Shown: positions 34,449-43,705 of the stretch, one piece after another
How positions within the stretch are numbered: position 1 is the stretch's first letter
Layout of the letters: every line of letters starts with the position of its first letter
Assembly (NCBI GenBank): GCA_951812715.1
Contig: OX638323.1
Coordinates: forward strand, 2,460,577 to 2,524,576
Origin: an uncultured Pseudohongiella sp.
Lineage (GTDB): Bacteria > Pseudomonadota > Gammaproteobacteria > Pseudomonadales > Pseudohongiellaceae
Direction: 5' to 3'
DNA length: 64,000 bases
Made by a program: the position numbers and the translations under genes
The notes under the pieces: generated by a model
The model's database searches: none
Told to the model about the DNA's origin: nothing
What the model saw: the letters and a program-made list of their open reading frames with translations, nothing else

Positions 34449-35039
34449 TCAGAAAATGGCGACCAGGCAACCCTTGGACTCGGGAATGTTCTCCATATCG
34501 ACCACGCCGCCGGCCAGTACTGTGTTCAGCGCGTCTGTAAGATAGTGTTCGCGGGCTTCGTTGCGCTGGGTTTCATAGCCCAACTGGTCGTTGATGGGAC
34601 CGCGGTAGAGCACTTCGCGGGTGCGCGGATCGACGATGAAGACTTCAGCGGTTCGCTCCACGCCAAGCGCCTTGGCCAGCGTCTGATCCTGATCCTTCAT
34701 GACCGGAAAGTCGATGCCGAATTCTTCGGCTTCCCGGGCGATGCGGGCCAGGTCGTCCTGGATATTGGAATTGAACATGGCGAAAGCGATGTTCTTTGGC
34801 CCGAACTCCTCGCGCACCGCGCGATAATTCGGCAGTGCGAGGCGGGCGATGGGGCAGCCTACGCCCTGCACATAAAAAACCGCCAAGTCGTAATCCCTGT
34901 AGGTATCGAGGGTGTGTACCTCACCCAGGTGATCGGTAAGTTCAAATTCCGGAATCGATCGCAGCCAGCCGTCGGCCATGGCCGGACTGGTGGCAAGCAC
35001 CAATGCGCAGGAAATGAAAAGGCCAATCAAACGCTTCAC
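34449..35039 (-). CDS. Exported redoxin (thioredoxin/AhpC-like) protein
   Basis: 196 residues with a signal peptide (LFISCALVLATSPAMA). The redoxin domain has VFYVQGVGCPIARLALPNY with a single Cys at the peroxidatic/N-terminal active position, NIAFAMFNSN, FPVMKDQDQTLAKALGVERT and EVFIVDP. It is homologous to the N-terminal domain of the fusion at 26371, which has lost this Cys. Here the domain stands alone, ending in GCLVAIF. It probably takes part in envelope thiol or peroxide chemistry; a partner is not visible. Confidence 0.8.
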   Translation of the reverse strand: MKRLIGLFISCALVLATSPAMADGWLRSIPEFELTDHLGEVHTLDTYRDYDLAVFYVQGVGCPIARLALPNYRAVREEFGPKNIAFAMFNSNIQDDLARIAREAEEFGIDFPVMKDQDQTLAKALGVERTAEVFIVDPRTREVLYRGPINDQLGYETQRNEAREHYLTDALNTVLAGGVVDMENIPESKGCLVAIF

Positions 35040-35272
35040 TGTCCGCTCCTGAAATATGCTGTCTGGTTAATTCGAAAAAACCGGGCGCAGCCGGCCATTC
35101 GCAACTGGTAATCCTACCAATTTCGAAATTCGCTTCCCAGCGGCAAATTGCCGCGGTAACAGATTGTTGCAGTCGGTTCGGCGCCGTTCCGCGCCGAAAC
35201 CGCTATTGAGGCTATGCCCCGCTTCAGAGTATGCTCGTTACAATTCAGACACGACTGTTTTCGGAGCTAGTC

Positions 35273-36277
35273 ATGAGCTGGACTGCCAAGATAATCGGCG
35301 CCGCGTTTTGCCTTGCCCTGCCGGCGGCCGCGGCGGCGCAGCAGGACTGGGAGCCGCCACGCACCGCGGACGGTCAGCCCGATCTGCAAGGCATCTGGAC
35401 AAACTCTTCGCAAACGCCCCTGGTGCGGCCGGAAGAGTTCGGCGCCAAAGGGTTTCTGACTCCCGAAGAGGCGCTGGATGTCGAGCAGGGATGGCGGAAT
35501 CGCTACGACCTTTTGGCTCAGCCGATCGACCCGGAACGAGGGCCTCCCACTGACGGCAACGCCGATTTCGGCTACAACAGCTTCTGGTGGGATCCGAGAG
35601 ACGACGCCATTGAGATCAATGGAGAGTATCGAACTTCGATTATCATTGATCCGCCCGACGGCCAGATTCCCTTCGTTGAAGGCGGCGCGCCCGGACATGA
35701 TCAGCGAACCGTCTGGCGCAGCCGGCCTGGAGTCGAGCCCTTTGACGACTACCCCTTGCGGCCGCTGGCGGAACGCTGCCTGCTAACCTTCGGTTCCGGA
35801 TCCGGGCCGCCCATGTTGCCGATTCTCTACAACAGCAACTACCAGATCGTGCAGACGCCTGAATATTTCATGATTCTGGCCGAAATGGTGCATGACGCGC
35901 GTATCGTTCGTCTGAACGACAATCATCACGAAGACGATTTCGACAAGTGGATGGGCGATTCCGTGGGCTGGTGGGAAGGCAATGCGCTCAAGGTGGAAAC
36001 GCGCGACTTCCATCCCCAGCAGTCATTTCGCGGCAGTTCCCATGCGGTGATAATCAGCGAGGAGTTCGAACTGCTCGGCCCGGACAAGATCCGCTATCGG
36101 TTCACCATCGACGATCCGCTAACCTATACTCAGCCCTGGACCGGAGAAGTCGCCATGAATCGCAAGGCGCCGGAAGAACGCATGTACGAATACGCCTGCC
36201 ATGAAGGCAATTACGCCTTTGCCGGCATTCTCGCCGGGGCGCGGCGACTGGAACTGGAGGCCGAGCTGCGGCCCTGA
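35273..36277 (+). CDS. Exported protein of unknown function, paralogue 3 of 3
   Basis: 334 residues with a signal peptide (AAFCLALPAAAAAQ-type, near IIGAAFCLALPAAAAA). The shared blocks with 10897 and 20432 are GQPDLQGIWT, FGYNSFWWDP, YRTSIIIDPPDGQIP, RCLLTFGSGSGPP, YNSNYQIVQT, EMVHDARIVRL, WMGDSVGWWEGNALKVET, RDFHPQQ and YEYACHEGNYAFAGILAGAR. ATG 35273 follows GGAG at 35263. It is 22 bp upstream of an RND exporter gene and may form an operon with it and a cytochrome, a different neighbourhood from the other two copies. Confidence 0.85.
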   Translation: MSWTAKIIGAAFCLALPAAAAAQQDWEPPRTADGQPDLQGIWTNSSQTPLVRPEEFGAKGFLTPEEALDVEQGWRNRYDLLAQPIDPERGPPTDGNADFGYNSFWWDPRDDAIEINGEYRTSIIIDPPDGQIPFVEGGAPGHDQRTVWRSRPGVEPFDDYPLRPLAERCLLTFGSGSGPPMLPILYNSNYQIVQTPEYFMILAEMVHDARIVRLNDNHHEDDFDKWMGDSVGWWEGNALKVETRDFHPQQSFRGSSHAVIISEEFELLGPDKIRYRFTIDDPLTYTQPWTGEVAMNRKAPEERMYEYACHEGNYAFAGILAGARRLELEAELRP

Positions 36278-36299
36278 TCGAGGCGCAAGCTGACCATTC

Positions 36300-38768
36300 A
36301 TGACTTCCAGAGCTGTCAAACTCTACAGCGAATTGGTATTTGGCAGACCCTGGCTGGTCATCGGCATTACCGTTCTGATCGTAGCCTTCTTCGCCTGGTT
36401 CACCCAGTACTTCAGGCTTGACGCATCCGCCGACTCGCTGTTGCTGGAAAACGATCCGGACTGGGAATTCTTTCGCCAGGTGGAAAACCGCTATGGCATC
36501 CGCGAATTCGTCGTCGTCGCCTATATTCCCGAAGGCGACCTGTTTACCCGGCCGGAACTCGACAAGTTGAACCGGCTGCACAATGACCTGCTCGCGGTCG
36601 ATCGTGTCGCAAGAGTAGACAGCATTCTCAATGTGCCGGTATTCGCCGACACGCCGCTGACCGGGATTTCCGAAGATTACCTGACCCTGCTCGATGAGGG
36701 CGTCGATCTCCAAGCGGCGCGGCTGGAGATGATGGCAAATCCGGTCTATCGCGACGCCCTGATCAGCCCGGACGGCCGCGGCGCCGGCATGCAGGTCAGC
36801 ATCGCCATAGACCAGAACGCCCGGGAGTTGATTGATCGCCGCAGCGAATTGCGGCAACTGCGGCTGAACGGCGCGATCGATGCCGAAGGGCTGGCGGAAT
36901 TACGCGAAATCGACGCGGTCTGGGCGGATTACAGCGTCGAGGTCAACGCCCGCCAGCATGAACTGATCGCTTCGGTGCGCGATACCCTGGATCGCTATCG
37001 CGATGGCGCTCGCATCCATCTCAGCGGCGCGCCGATGATCGCCGACGACCTGATCTCCTTCGTGCGCGGCGACCTGAGCAGCTTCAGCATCGCCGTACTG
37101 ATTCTGATCGTCGTCGCCCTCGGCCTGATCTTCCGCAAGATTCGCTTCATTGTGATTCCGCTGCTCTGTTGCGTCGCCGCCAGCGCCATCATGGTCGGCA
37201 CGCTCGGCCTGATGGATTGGCGGGTAACCGTGGTCTCGTCGAACTTCGTTTCCCTGCTGCTGATCATCACGATCTCGCTTACCGTGCATCTGACGGTGCG
37301 CTACCGGGAATTGCGCGCGACCCGCCATTTCAGCCGCCACGGCAAAATGCTGCGCCATGCGGTGCTGAGCATGTTTCGGCCCTGCCTGTATACCGCGCTG
37401 ACAACCATCGTCGCCTTCGGCTCGCTCATCGTCAGCGGCATTCTGCCCATCATCACCTTCGGCTGGATGATGATGATGGGAGTCGCCACCGCGCTGATCG
37501 TCGCGTTCACGCTATTTCCCTCGATCATGTCGACGCTGCCGGCGGATCGCTCACGGCTCTCTTCGGACTTGCGGCTGAATCTGACTTCGGCGCTGGCGCG
37601 GCTTACCGACAGGTTGCGCGGCTGGGTATTCGTGATCTATGCGCTGATTCTGGCCGTCGGCGTGACCGGCTTGACCCGGCTGCGAGTGGAGAACAGCTTT
37701 ATCGATTACTTCCGCGACACCACCGAGATTCACCAGGGCATGAGCCTGATCGACGAACAGCTCGGTGGCACCTTGTCTTTCGACGCCATAGTCACCCTGC
37801 CGCAAGAGGAGATCGCATTCGAGGACGCTTTCGACGCTGGCTTCGGCAGCAGCGGATTCGGTGACGATGCGGACGATGCCTACTGGTTTACCGCGCCGCG
37901 CATGGCCGAAGTGAAAGCCATTCACGAATATCTCGACGCCGATCCTTATACCGGCAAGGTATTGTCGCTGGGCGCCGTCGTGCAACTCGCGGAACAACTC
38001 AACGGCAACGAACCGGTGGACGGACTGCTCTGGGCGGTGATGTACAATCGCATTCCGCAAACCCTGCGCGAGGCGGTACTCGACCCGTTCGTGCTGATCG
38101 ACGACAACGAATTGCGCTTCAATGTTCGTGTGCGCGAATCGGCGCCGGCTCTCAACCGCAATGAACTGCTGCAAAGGGTTGAATCCGGGCTGGAAGAAGA
38201 ATTCGGTTTCGCGCCGGACCAGGTGCGCCTGACCGGTCTGCTGGTGATGTACAACAACGTGCTGCAAAGCCTGTTTCAGTCTCAGATTCTGACCCTGGGC
38301 GTGGTCATGCTCGCCATCATGCTCATGTTCCTGGTGCTGTTCCGCTCATTGCTGATCGCGGTGCTTTGCATCATTCCCAATGCCATCGCCGCCGCTGTCG
38401 TGCTCGGCGTCATGGGCTGGCTGAATATTCCGCTCGATATCATGACGATTACCATCGCGGCGGTCTCGGTAGGCATCGGCGTCGACAATACGATTCATTA
38501 CATGTATCGATTCCGGCGCGTATTTCCGCGCCTGGGCAATTACCGCAAGACCATGTATTTCTGCCACGACAGCATCGGCCGGGCGATGTATTTCACTTCC
38601 ATGACCATCGTCGCCGGGTTCTCGATCCTGGTGTTGTCGAATTTCATTCCGACCGGAATCTTCGGCCTGTTGACGAGCCTGGCCATGCTGGTCGCCCTGG
38701 TGGGATCGCTAACCCTGTTGCCGCAGTTGCTCGCCACCTTCAAGCCACTGGGACCGGAATCCTCTTGA
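36300..38768 (+). CDS. RND superfamily (MMPL-type) exporter
   Basis: 822 residues, two six-helix halves with large periplasmic domains. TM1 is WLVIGITVLIVAFFAWFTQY, followed by RLDASADSLLLENDPDWEFF, a conserved post-TM1 motif of these exporters. The later TITIAAVSVGIGVDNTIHYM and FRRVFPRLGNYRKTM correspond to the GxxxDD/TM4 region that carries proton-relay acids in RND pumps. It belongs to the same superfamily as 29902-32292 but is only distantly similar. The stop codon overlaps the start of a cytochrome gene (TGATG), so they are translated together. Confidence 0.88.
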   Translation: MTSRAVKLYSELVFGRPWLVIGITVLIVAFFAWFTQYFRLDASADSLLLENDPDWEFFRQVENRYGIREFVVVAYIPEGDLFTRPELDKLNRLHNDLLAVDRVARVDSILNVPVFADTPLTGISEDYLTLLDEGVDLQAARLEMMANPVYRDALISPDGRGAGMQVSIAIDQNARELIDRRSELRQLRLNGAIDAEGLAELREIDAVWADYSVEVNARQHELIASVRDTLDRYRDGARIHLSGAPMIADDLISFVRGDLSSFSIAVLILIVVALGLIFRKIRFIVIPLLCCVAASAIMVGTLGLMDWRVTVVSSNFVSLLLIITISLTVHLTVRYRELRATRHFSRHGKMLRHAVLSMFRPCLYTALTTIVAFGSLIVSGILPIITFGWMMMMGVATALIVAFTLFPSIMSTLPADRSRLSSDLRLNLTSALARLTDRLRGWVFVIYALILAVGVTGLTRLRVENSFIDYFRDTTEIHQGMSLIDEQLGGTLSFDAIVTLPQEEIAFEDAFDAGFGSSGFGDDADDAYWFTAPRMAEVKAIHEYLDADPYTGKVLSLGAVVQLAEQLNGNEPVDGLLWAVMYNRIPQTLREAVLDPFVLIDDNELRFNVRVRESAPALNRNELLQRVESGLEEEFGFAPDQVRLTGLLVMYNNVLQSLFQSQILTLGVVMLAIMLMFLVLFRSLLIAVLCIIPNAIAAAVVLGVMGWLNIPLDIMTITIAAVSVGIGVDNTIHYMYRFRRVFPRLGNYRKTMYFCHDSIGRAMYFTSMTIVAGFSILVLSNFIPTGIFGLLTSLAMLVALVGSLTLLPQLLATFKPLGPESS

Positions 38769-39220
38769 TGACTTGCAACTACCGATTCTCCGGCAAGTTG
38801 CCCGGTGTGCCGATCGCCTTGCCCGACGCGCTGAAAATTCTATTGCTGAGTCTGCCCATGCTTGCCTCTTGCGGGGAAAGCGAGCCGCCGGTTGCGGCGC
38901 CGCTGCCGCCGACACCGGAGATTATTGTTGCCGGCTACGCCAACGATCCCGCCGCGCTGCAAAGGGGCCAGAATCTGTTTCTGGGTTCCTGCGTAAGCTT
39001 CTGCCATAACCTGATCGAGGAGCAGCCCAATCAGGCCGACGCACTGTTTCTGTTCGATTGCCAGTGGACCCATGCTCGCGACGACGGGGAGATTTTCCGC
39101 GTGATCAAGAAAGGCATTCCGGATACGCGCATGGTGGGATTCGGCGAAAATTTTCCCGACGGCGATAACGATGTGTGGAAGATCATCGCCTATATCCGGC
39201 AAGTCCAGGATAACTGCTGA
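38768..39220 (+). CDS. c-type cytochrome-like lipoprotein with a CxxxCH motif
   Basis: 150 residues. A lipoprotein signal ends at lipobox LASC (C35). The mature part reads like a small cytochrome c (NDPAALQRGQNLFLGSC, then MVGFGENFPDGDNDVWKIIAYIR with a plausible axial Met). The only heme-type motif is C75-V-S-F-C79-H80, which has three residues between the cysteines instead of two. Family resemblance is to small cytochromes that accept electrons from periplasmic dehydrogenases. The gene overlaps the RND exporter stop codon. Confidence 0.7.
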   Translation: MTCNYRFSGKLPGVPIALPDALKILLLSLPMLASCGESEPPVAAPLPPTPEIIVAGYANDPAALQRGQNLFLGSCVSFCHNLIEEQPNQADALFLFDCQWTHARDDGEIFRVIKKGIPDTRMVGFGENFPDGDNDVWKIIAYIRQVQDNC

Positions 39221-39292
39221 CGAATTTCCGGTATTGCGGAGCGTCGCTGCGGCGCGTGCAGGGAAAGATCTATCGAGAGAACATCCGCGAGT

Positions 39293-39670
39293 CTATTCGC
39301 CGACTTTGCGGAATATGGCCTGGCGATCCTTTGCCAGCAGGCAGACCACCATGAAGTCAGGCTGGCAGGTTCGGGCGAACACGATGGCCTTGTTGGCTTC
39401 TTCCAGCCGGGCCCGAATCACGCCGGACACGCCCGCGTAATTGACTTCAAATTCCAGGATCGCGCCGGAAACGCTGCCGGCGCTGCTCGACCATTGGAAG
39501 CCGAGAGATTCAATTTGCCGAATTTCGACGCTGCCATCCTTGACAGCGACTTCCACCGAAAACAAGGCGCCTTCGGCGATCCAGACGCCGTTCCAGAATG
39601 CCGAATGGTCTTCCGCCGACTCTGCCGCAAGGCTGAAATGCAGCAGCAGCGCGAGCGCCAGCAACCTCAC
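39293..39670 (-). CDS. Small exported protein of unknown function
   Basis: 125 residues with a signal peptide (LLALALLLHFSLAAESAE). The mature part is predicted mostly beta (LFSVEVAVKDGSVEIRQI, ILEFEVNYAGVSGVIRARL) with two Cys (RTCQPDFMVVC) that could form a disulfide. No family recognised. Its start overlaps the stop of the NnrU-like gene by 4 bp, so the two are coupled. Confidence 0.7.
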   Translation of the reverse strand: MRLLALALLLHFSLAAESAEDHSAFWNGVWIAEGALFSVEVAVKDGSVEIRQIESLGFQWSSSAGSVSGAILEFEVNYAGVSGVIRARLEEANKAIVFARTCQPDFMVVCLLAKDRQAIFRKVGE

Positions 39671-40227
39671 AGGACGAGGCCTACCCCGAACAGGTCGCCA
39701 TGGAACACGAACAGGGTGAAATAGAGCACCATGCCAAGTCCGGCGATAACGATGTCCCAGACCAGCATGCGCGGTTCAAATGCCGCCATCCCGGCGCTTC
39801 CCCACAAACTGAAATACTTTGTCGCGCCCCACAAGGTAAAGCCGCCGAACAGCAGCATGGAAGCAAGGTCGCCATTGGCCCAGAGATGCGCCGCTCCCCA
39901 CAAGGTCACGCCCAGCAGCATGGGATTGCGCAGAGTCACGCGCAGCCAGGACATCGGCATGACGCCGGCCAGAACCAGCAAGAACACCGGCATCATGATG
40001 AAATGCGAAAGGTAACGCATCCCGAACGGCGGCTCCCAGACCATGACAAACGGCGCGATGGACTTGCCCCAGATGATGAGCACGAGTCCGGCCAGAGTGA
40101 TCAGACTGTAAACGCCCTTGTAGGCGCCGGGAGACGGAAAGCGGCCGGCAAGCGCTTCGCGCAAACCCATTTCCCGTAACGTGTGGGGAAAGAGGAACAG
40201 GATTAATCCGAGCACGAGAACAGTCAT
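39667..40227 (-). CDS. NnrU family membrane protein
   Basis: 186 residues with about six hydrophobic segments. LGLILFLFPHTLREMGLRE, LVLIIWGKSIAP, MRYLSHFIMMPVFLLVLAG and RNPMLLGVTLWGAAHLWANG match the NnrU/MAPEG-like isoprenylcysteine-methyltransferase-like group. NnrU was named from nitric-oxide-related loci, but most members, including this one, sit outside denitrification clusters. No biochemical role is assigned here. Confidence 0.85.
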   Translation of the reverse strand: MTVLVLGLILFLFPHTLREMGLREALAGRFPSPGAYKGVYSLITLAGLVLIIWGKSIAPFVMVWEPPFGMRYLSHFIMMPVFLLVLAGVMPMSWLRVTLRNPMLLGVTLWGAAHLWANGDLASMLLFGGFTLWGATKYFSLWGSAGMAAFEPRMLVWDIVIAGLGMVLYFTLFVFHGDLFGVGLVL

Positions 40228-40262
40228 GTTGCCGCCTCCTTACGGGGAGAGGCATTGTAGCA

Positions 40263-40291
40263 CGCGGCCGGCGAGGCAGTTGCCGGCCGCG
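40263..40291. terminator. GC-rich hairpin in the nnrU/porin divergent spacer
   Basis: CGCGGCCGGC and GCCGGCCGCG are perfect 10-bp arms around a 9-base loop. A second hairpin, GCTGAGG-GTTGA-CCTCAGC, lies at 40411-40429. The 321-bp spacer contains no gene. Without T tracts these may be REP-like or mRNA-stabilising rather than terminators. Confidence 0.4.
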
Positions 40292-40548
40292 GACTCACCG
40301 ATTCGCGGCGCATGTTTCCCGCGCATTTGAGACGGCCCGGAATTTTCTACTTTGCTCGGCGCTACGGTCAATGCCATTGCGACAGTCTCATTTTGAACTA
40401 CGACGGACGTGCTGAGGGTTGACCTCAGCGCGCCGCGCCACAGAAATCCGTTATACAATCCGCACGCATTTTCGAGCGGCGCGCGGCGCGTGGCGGACAA
40501 TGTATATCTTTAACTTCACAAGGTAATGACCAATCCAGGGAGATGAGC

Positions 40549-41469
40549 ATGACAATTTTGCGAACGGCGATGCTGACTGGAATAGCGCCAGCATTCTTCA
40601 CGAGCGGCGCTTTCGCCGCTGAAACCTATGTCTCGCTGGGATTGGGGATTGCCGAAGAGCAGGTGGAAATGAGCTTGATCGCTCCCGGCAGGTTAAATTG
40701 CAATAGGACGCCCGGCTCTGTTTCCTGCGCGGGCCAATTATCTTTGGAGCCGATCGCCTCGGAGTTCGATCTTGCCAATGCAGTCGCGAGTTCGGCAAGT
40801 ATCGGGCTCGAATGGGCAAGCTGGCGGCTCGAACTGGAATATTTCAGCCGCGCGCATGACGGGCAATCTCTGCCTCAGCCCGTGAACCCGTTTTCAAACC
40901 CGTATTCAAGTTTTGGCGTCGGCGCGATAGGCGGCTTGATCGAAATTCCATTCGGTTTCCCTGCCGAGACACCGAAACATGAAATCGCCAGCTTCGACTC
41001 GCACCAGCTTTTTCTCAATGCCATATACCGTTTCCAAACCGGTGTTTCCTGGAAACCTTATATCGGGGTAGGGGCCGGAGTGGCCCAAATCCGTTATCGG
41101 TATATCGCGGAAGGAATCGAGGTTTCGTTTTCAGTTCCGCCGCTTGACCCCATCTCGATGCCGGATTTCGTGTCCAATCCAGACTGGATCTCCCTAAGGA
41201 GCATTAGGGCCATTGACGCCGAATCTAGCGACAATGTCCTGGGGTTTCAGTTTCTGGCGGGAATTGACCGTGCGCTGACTGAAGAAGTGACGGCGTTCGC
41301 GACCCTTCGGTGGAGCCGGTTCGAATCCTCGGCAATTTCAAATTTTACCGACAATCGCCCCGGATTCATTGTTCCAACCATCGTATTGGGCGCATCGTCA
41401 ATAGCGCCAATCGAACTTGATGGGATCGGGGGCGCTTCTCTTACGGCGGGAATTCGCTATACCTTCTGA
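40549..41469 (+). CDS. Outer-membrane beta-barrel protein (opacity/porin-like)
   Basis: 306 residues. After a signal peptide (IAPAFFTSGAFAAE) the sequence alternates amphipathic strands: TYVSLGLGIAEEQVEM, ASIGLEWASWRLELEYFS, YRFQTGVSWKPYIGVGAGV and FATLRWSRFESSAI. It ends with a terminal Phe (GIRYTF), the outer-membrane insertion signal. It fits OmpA-N/opacity-type 8- to 12-stranded barrels. ATG 40549 is used because AGGGAG ends at 40542, too close to the ATG at 40543. Confidence 0.75.
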   Translation: MTILRTAMLTGIAPAFFTSGAFAAETYVSLGLGIAEEQVEMSLIAPGRLNCNRTPGSVSCAGQLSLEPIASEFDLANAVASSASIGLEWASWRLELEYFSRAHDGQSLPQPVNPFSNPYSSFGVGAIGGLIEIPFGFPAETPKHEIASFDSHQLFLNAIYRFQTGVSWKPYIGVGAGVAQIRYRYIAEGIEVSFSVPPLDPISMPDFVSNPDWISLRSIRAIDAESSDNVLGFQFLAGIDRALTEEVTAFATLRWSRFESSAISNFTDNRPGFIVPTIVLGASSIAPIELDGIGGASLTAGIRYTF

Positions 41470-41629
41470 GCGGTTTCAGCGGCGGTTTCAGCGGGACATT
41501 CGACACAGGTTCCGGGGGCTCCAACTCTTTTGACATCGCGCACCGCCTCACATTAAATATCGGGGCTGGAAGCACAAGGAACTCGCAAGTCAGGGATGCC
41601 GTTCCAGGGGAGGCGCGACTGAATCCGCA

Positions 41630-42580
41630 ATGAAGACTTGGCAGGTTTTCTTCGTTTTTCCTTTGCTCGCGCTCGCCGGCTGCGAGGAGCCGCCCTTGCA
41701 GGCTTATGGACAACTCGAATCCGACCGGGTGGAAGTGGTCGCGGAATCGAATGAGTCCATCGTCGAAATCGCATCGCTGGAAGGCGATGTACTCGCGGCC
41801 GGCGCATTGATTCTGCGGCAGGACACCGCACGGCTCGATATCCGCTTACGCGAGGGCGAAGCCAATATCGTTCGTATCGAAGCGCTGCTCGAAGAGCAGA
41901 TCAACGGACCCCGGATCGAAACCATCGAAGCTACTCGAGCCAGCTTGCTCGAAGCCGAGATCGAACGCGATTTTCGCGAGCGCGAACTCAATCGATTGAC
42001 CGGATTGCGGGAACGCAATCTGACCTCCGAGGAAAGTGTCGATCAGGCGCGCAATCTGCTTGAATCCGCTAGCGCCAGGATCGAGATTGTTTCGGCGCGG
42101 CTGGCTGAACTGGAAGCTGGCACCAGACCCGAACAGATCGAACAAACGCGCGGTTTGCTGAGCCAGGCCATGGCGCAACTCGATGCGCTCAAACTAGACC
42201 GTGAACGCCTGCACGTTGCGGCGCCGGTGGATGGCCTGGTGGACAACTTGCCGTTCGAAGTTGGCGAACGGCCGCAACCGGGTGACGTAGTCGCGATACT
42301 GTTGACCGGCGAACAACCTTACGCGCGGGTTTACATACCCGAACCGCTGCGGGCGGGTTTGCGAGTCGGGAGCCCCATACGCATAGCCGTCGACGGCATT
42401 GAGCAGCCCCTGAATGGAACGATTCGCCGCATCGCCGCCGAGGCGAATTTCACGCCGTATTTCGCGCTAACCGAACGGGACCGCGGGCGCCTTTCCTTTC
42501 TCGCCGAAGTGCGAATGCCGGATTTGCCGGAGCGACTGCCCGAGGGACTTCCGGTGCAGGCGCTGTTTACCAATGATTGA
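41630..42580 (+). CDS. HlyD-type membrane fusion lipoprotein of an ABC exporter
   Basis: 316 residues. Lipobox LAGC with C18. A lipoyl-like half (VEVVAESNESIVEIASLEGD), a coiled-coil hairpin from about 75 to 190 rich in Glu/Arg/Leu (RLREGEANIVRIEALLEEQ), the second lipoyl half (LHVAAPVDGLVDNLPFEVGE) and a C-terminal barrel. This is the periplasmic adaptor, as in YbhG, linking an inner-membrane ABC pump to an outer-membrane channel; no TolC gene is in the window. The ATPase and permease genes follow. Confidence 0.87.
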   Translation: MKTWQVFFVFPLLALAGCEEPPLQAYGQLESDRVEVVAESNESIVEIASLEGDVLAAGALILRQDTARLDIRLREGEANIVRIEALLEEQINGPRIETIEATRASLLEAEIERDFRERELNRLTGLRERNLTSEESVDQARNLLESASARIEIVSARLAELEAGTRPEQIEQTRGLLSQAMAQLDALKLDRERLHVAAPVDGLVDNLPFEVGERPQPGDVVAILLTGEQPYARVYIPEPLRAGLRVGSPIRIAVDGIEQPLNGTIRRIAAEANFTPYFALTERDRGRLSFLAEVRMPDLPERLPEGLPVQALFTND

Positions 42581-42736
42581 ACGATTTCATCCTGAAATAG
42601 TTCAATCACGCAAAGCAAAACACGGTTTCGCCTGGCTTCCGGAATCAATGGCTTGCGCCATCGATTCCGGCGGCAAATCCCTGTGCCGCGTTGTATGGCG
42701 AAGTTTTTTGGCAGTTCGTCGCCCAGCGTTATCGAG

Positions 42737-43705
42737 ATGAAGGGTAACGGCGATTACGCGATCCAGGCGCGCGGCCTTACCCGCCGCTTCGGCGCCGTTG
42801 TTGCGGTCAATAATGTCGATCTCGACGTGCCGTCGGGGAAAATCTACGGCTTCCTTGGGCCTAACGGTTCCGGCAAATCCACCACCATCCGCATGCTTTG
42901 CGGATTGCTGACGCCAAGTTCCGGTCAGGCCAAAGTGCTTGGGCTAGACGCCGGACGTGACGCGGAAGCGCTGAAGCGGGAAATCGGCTACATGACCCAG
43001 CGGTTCTCGCTTTACGAAGACCTCAGTATCAAGGAGAACCTGCAATTCATCGGCGAAGTCTATGCCATACCGCGGCGGGAACGCCGCCGGCGCATGGACG
43101 AACTGCTCAGCCGCTTCAGTCTGACCGAGCGCCAGCGGCAACGCGCGGGCACCTTGAGCGGCGGCCAGAAGCAACGCCTCGCGCTTGCCGCGGCGACCAT
43201 GCACCGGCCGCGCCTGTTGTTGTTGGACGAGCCGACCAGCGCGGTGGATCCAAGCAATCGCCGCGATTTCTGGGAAGCCCTGTTCGAACTCGCCGAGCAG
43301 GGCGCCACCATACTGGTTTCCACGCATTACATGGATGAAGCCGTGCGTTGCCACAAGCTGGCGATCCTCGACCGGGGCGTGAAAGTGGCAGACGGTTCGC
43401 CGCGTTCGCTGGGCGAAAACATCGGCACTCATGTCATTGAAGTGCAAGCGGCCGACGCCGACGCGGCGCATCTTGCGCTGCGCGAAATTCCGCGAATCGT
43501 CAGTCTGACCCGGCTCGGCGCGCGGCTGCGAGTGCAGATTCCGAAACATATCGCCAATCCGGCCGCCGTCGTCTCCCAAACCTTGCGCGACGCGGGCATT
43601 GCCGCGGATATTGGCCAGGTGTTTCCCGACATCGAAGATATCTTCGTGGCGGTCACCGAATTGCGCGAAGTTGAGTCCGAAGCCCAGGCAGCGGACGCAC
43701 CATGA
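42737..43705 (+). CDS. ABC transporter ATP-binding protein (YbhF-like, single domain)
   Basis: 322 residues. Walker A GPNGSGKST, Q-loop MTQRFSLYEDLSIKENL, signature LSGGQKQRL, Walker B LLLLDEPTSAVDP and the switch His in STHYMDEA are all intact. The C-terminal 80 residues are the regulatory extension of the drug/Na-type exporters. E. coli YbhF has two such domains; here there is one. ATG 42737 starts the conserved domain; an ATG at 42695 is possible. It overlaps the permease by 4 bp (ATGA). Confidence 0.9.
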   Translation: MKGNGDYAIQARGLTRRFGAVVAVNNVDLDVPSGKIYGFLGPNGSGKSTTIRMLCGLLTPSSGQAKVLGLDAGRDAEALKREIGYMTQRFSLYEDLSIKENLQFIGEVYAIPRRERRRRMDELLSRFSLTERQRQRAGTLSGGQKQRLALAAATMHRPRLLLLDEPTSAVDPSNRRDFWEALFELAEQGATILVSTHYMDEAVRCHKLAILDRGVKVADGSPRSLGENIGTHVIEVQAADADAAHLALREIPRIVSLTRLGARLRVQIPKHIANPAAVVSQTLRDAGIAADIGQVFPDIEDIFVAVTELREVESEAQAADAP

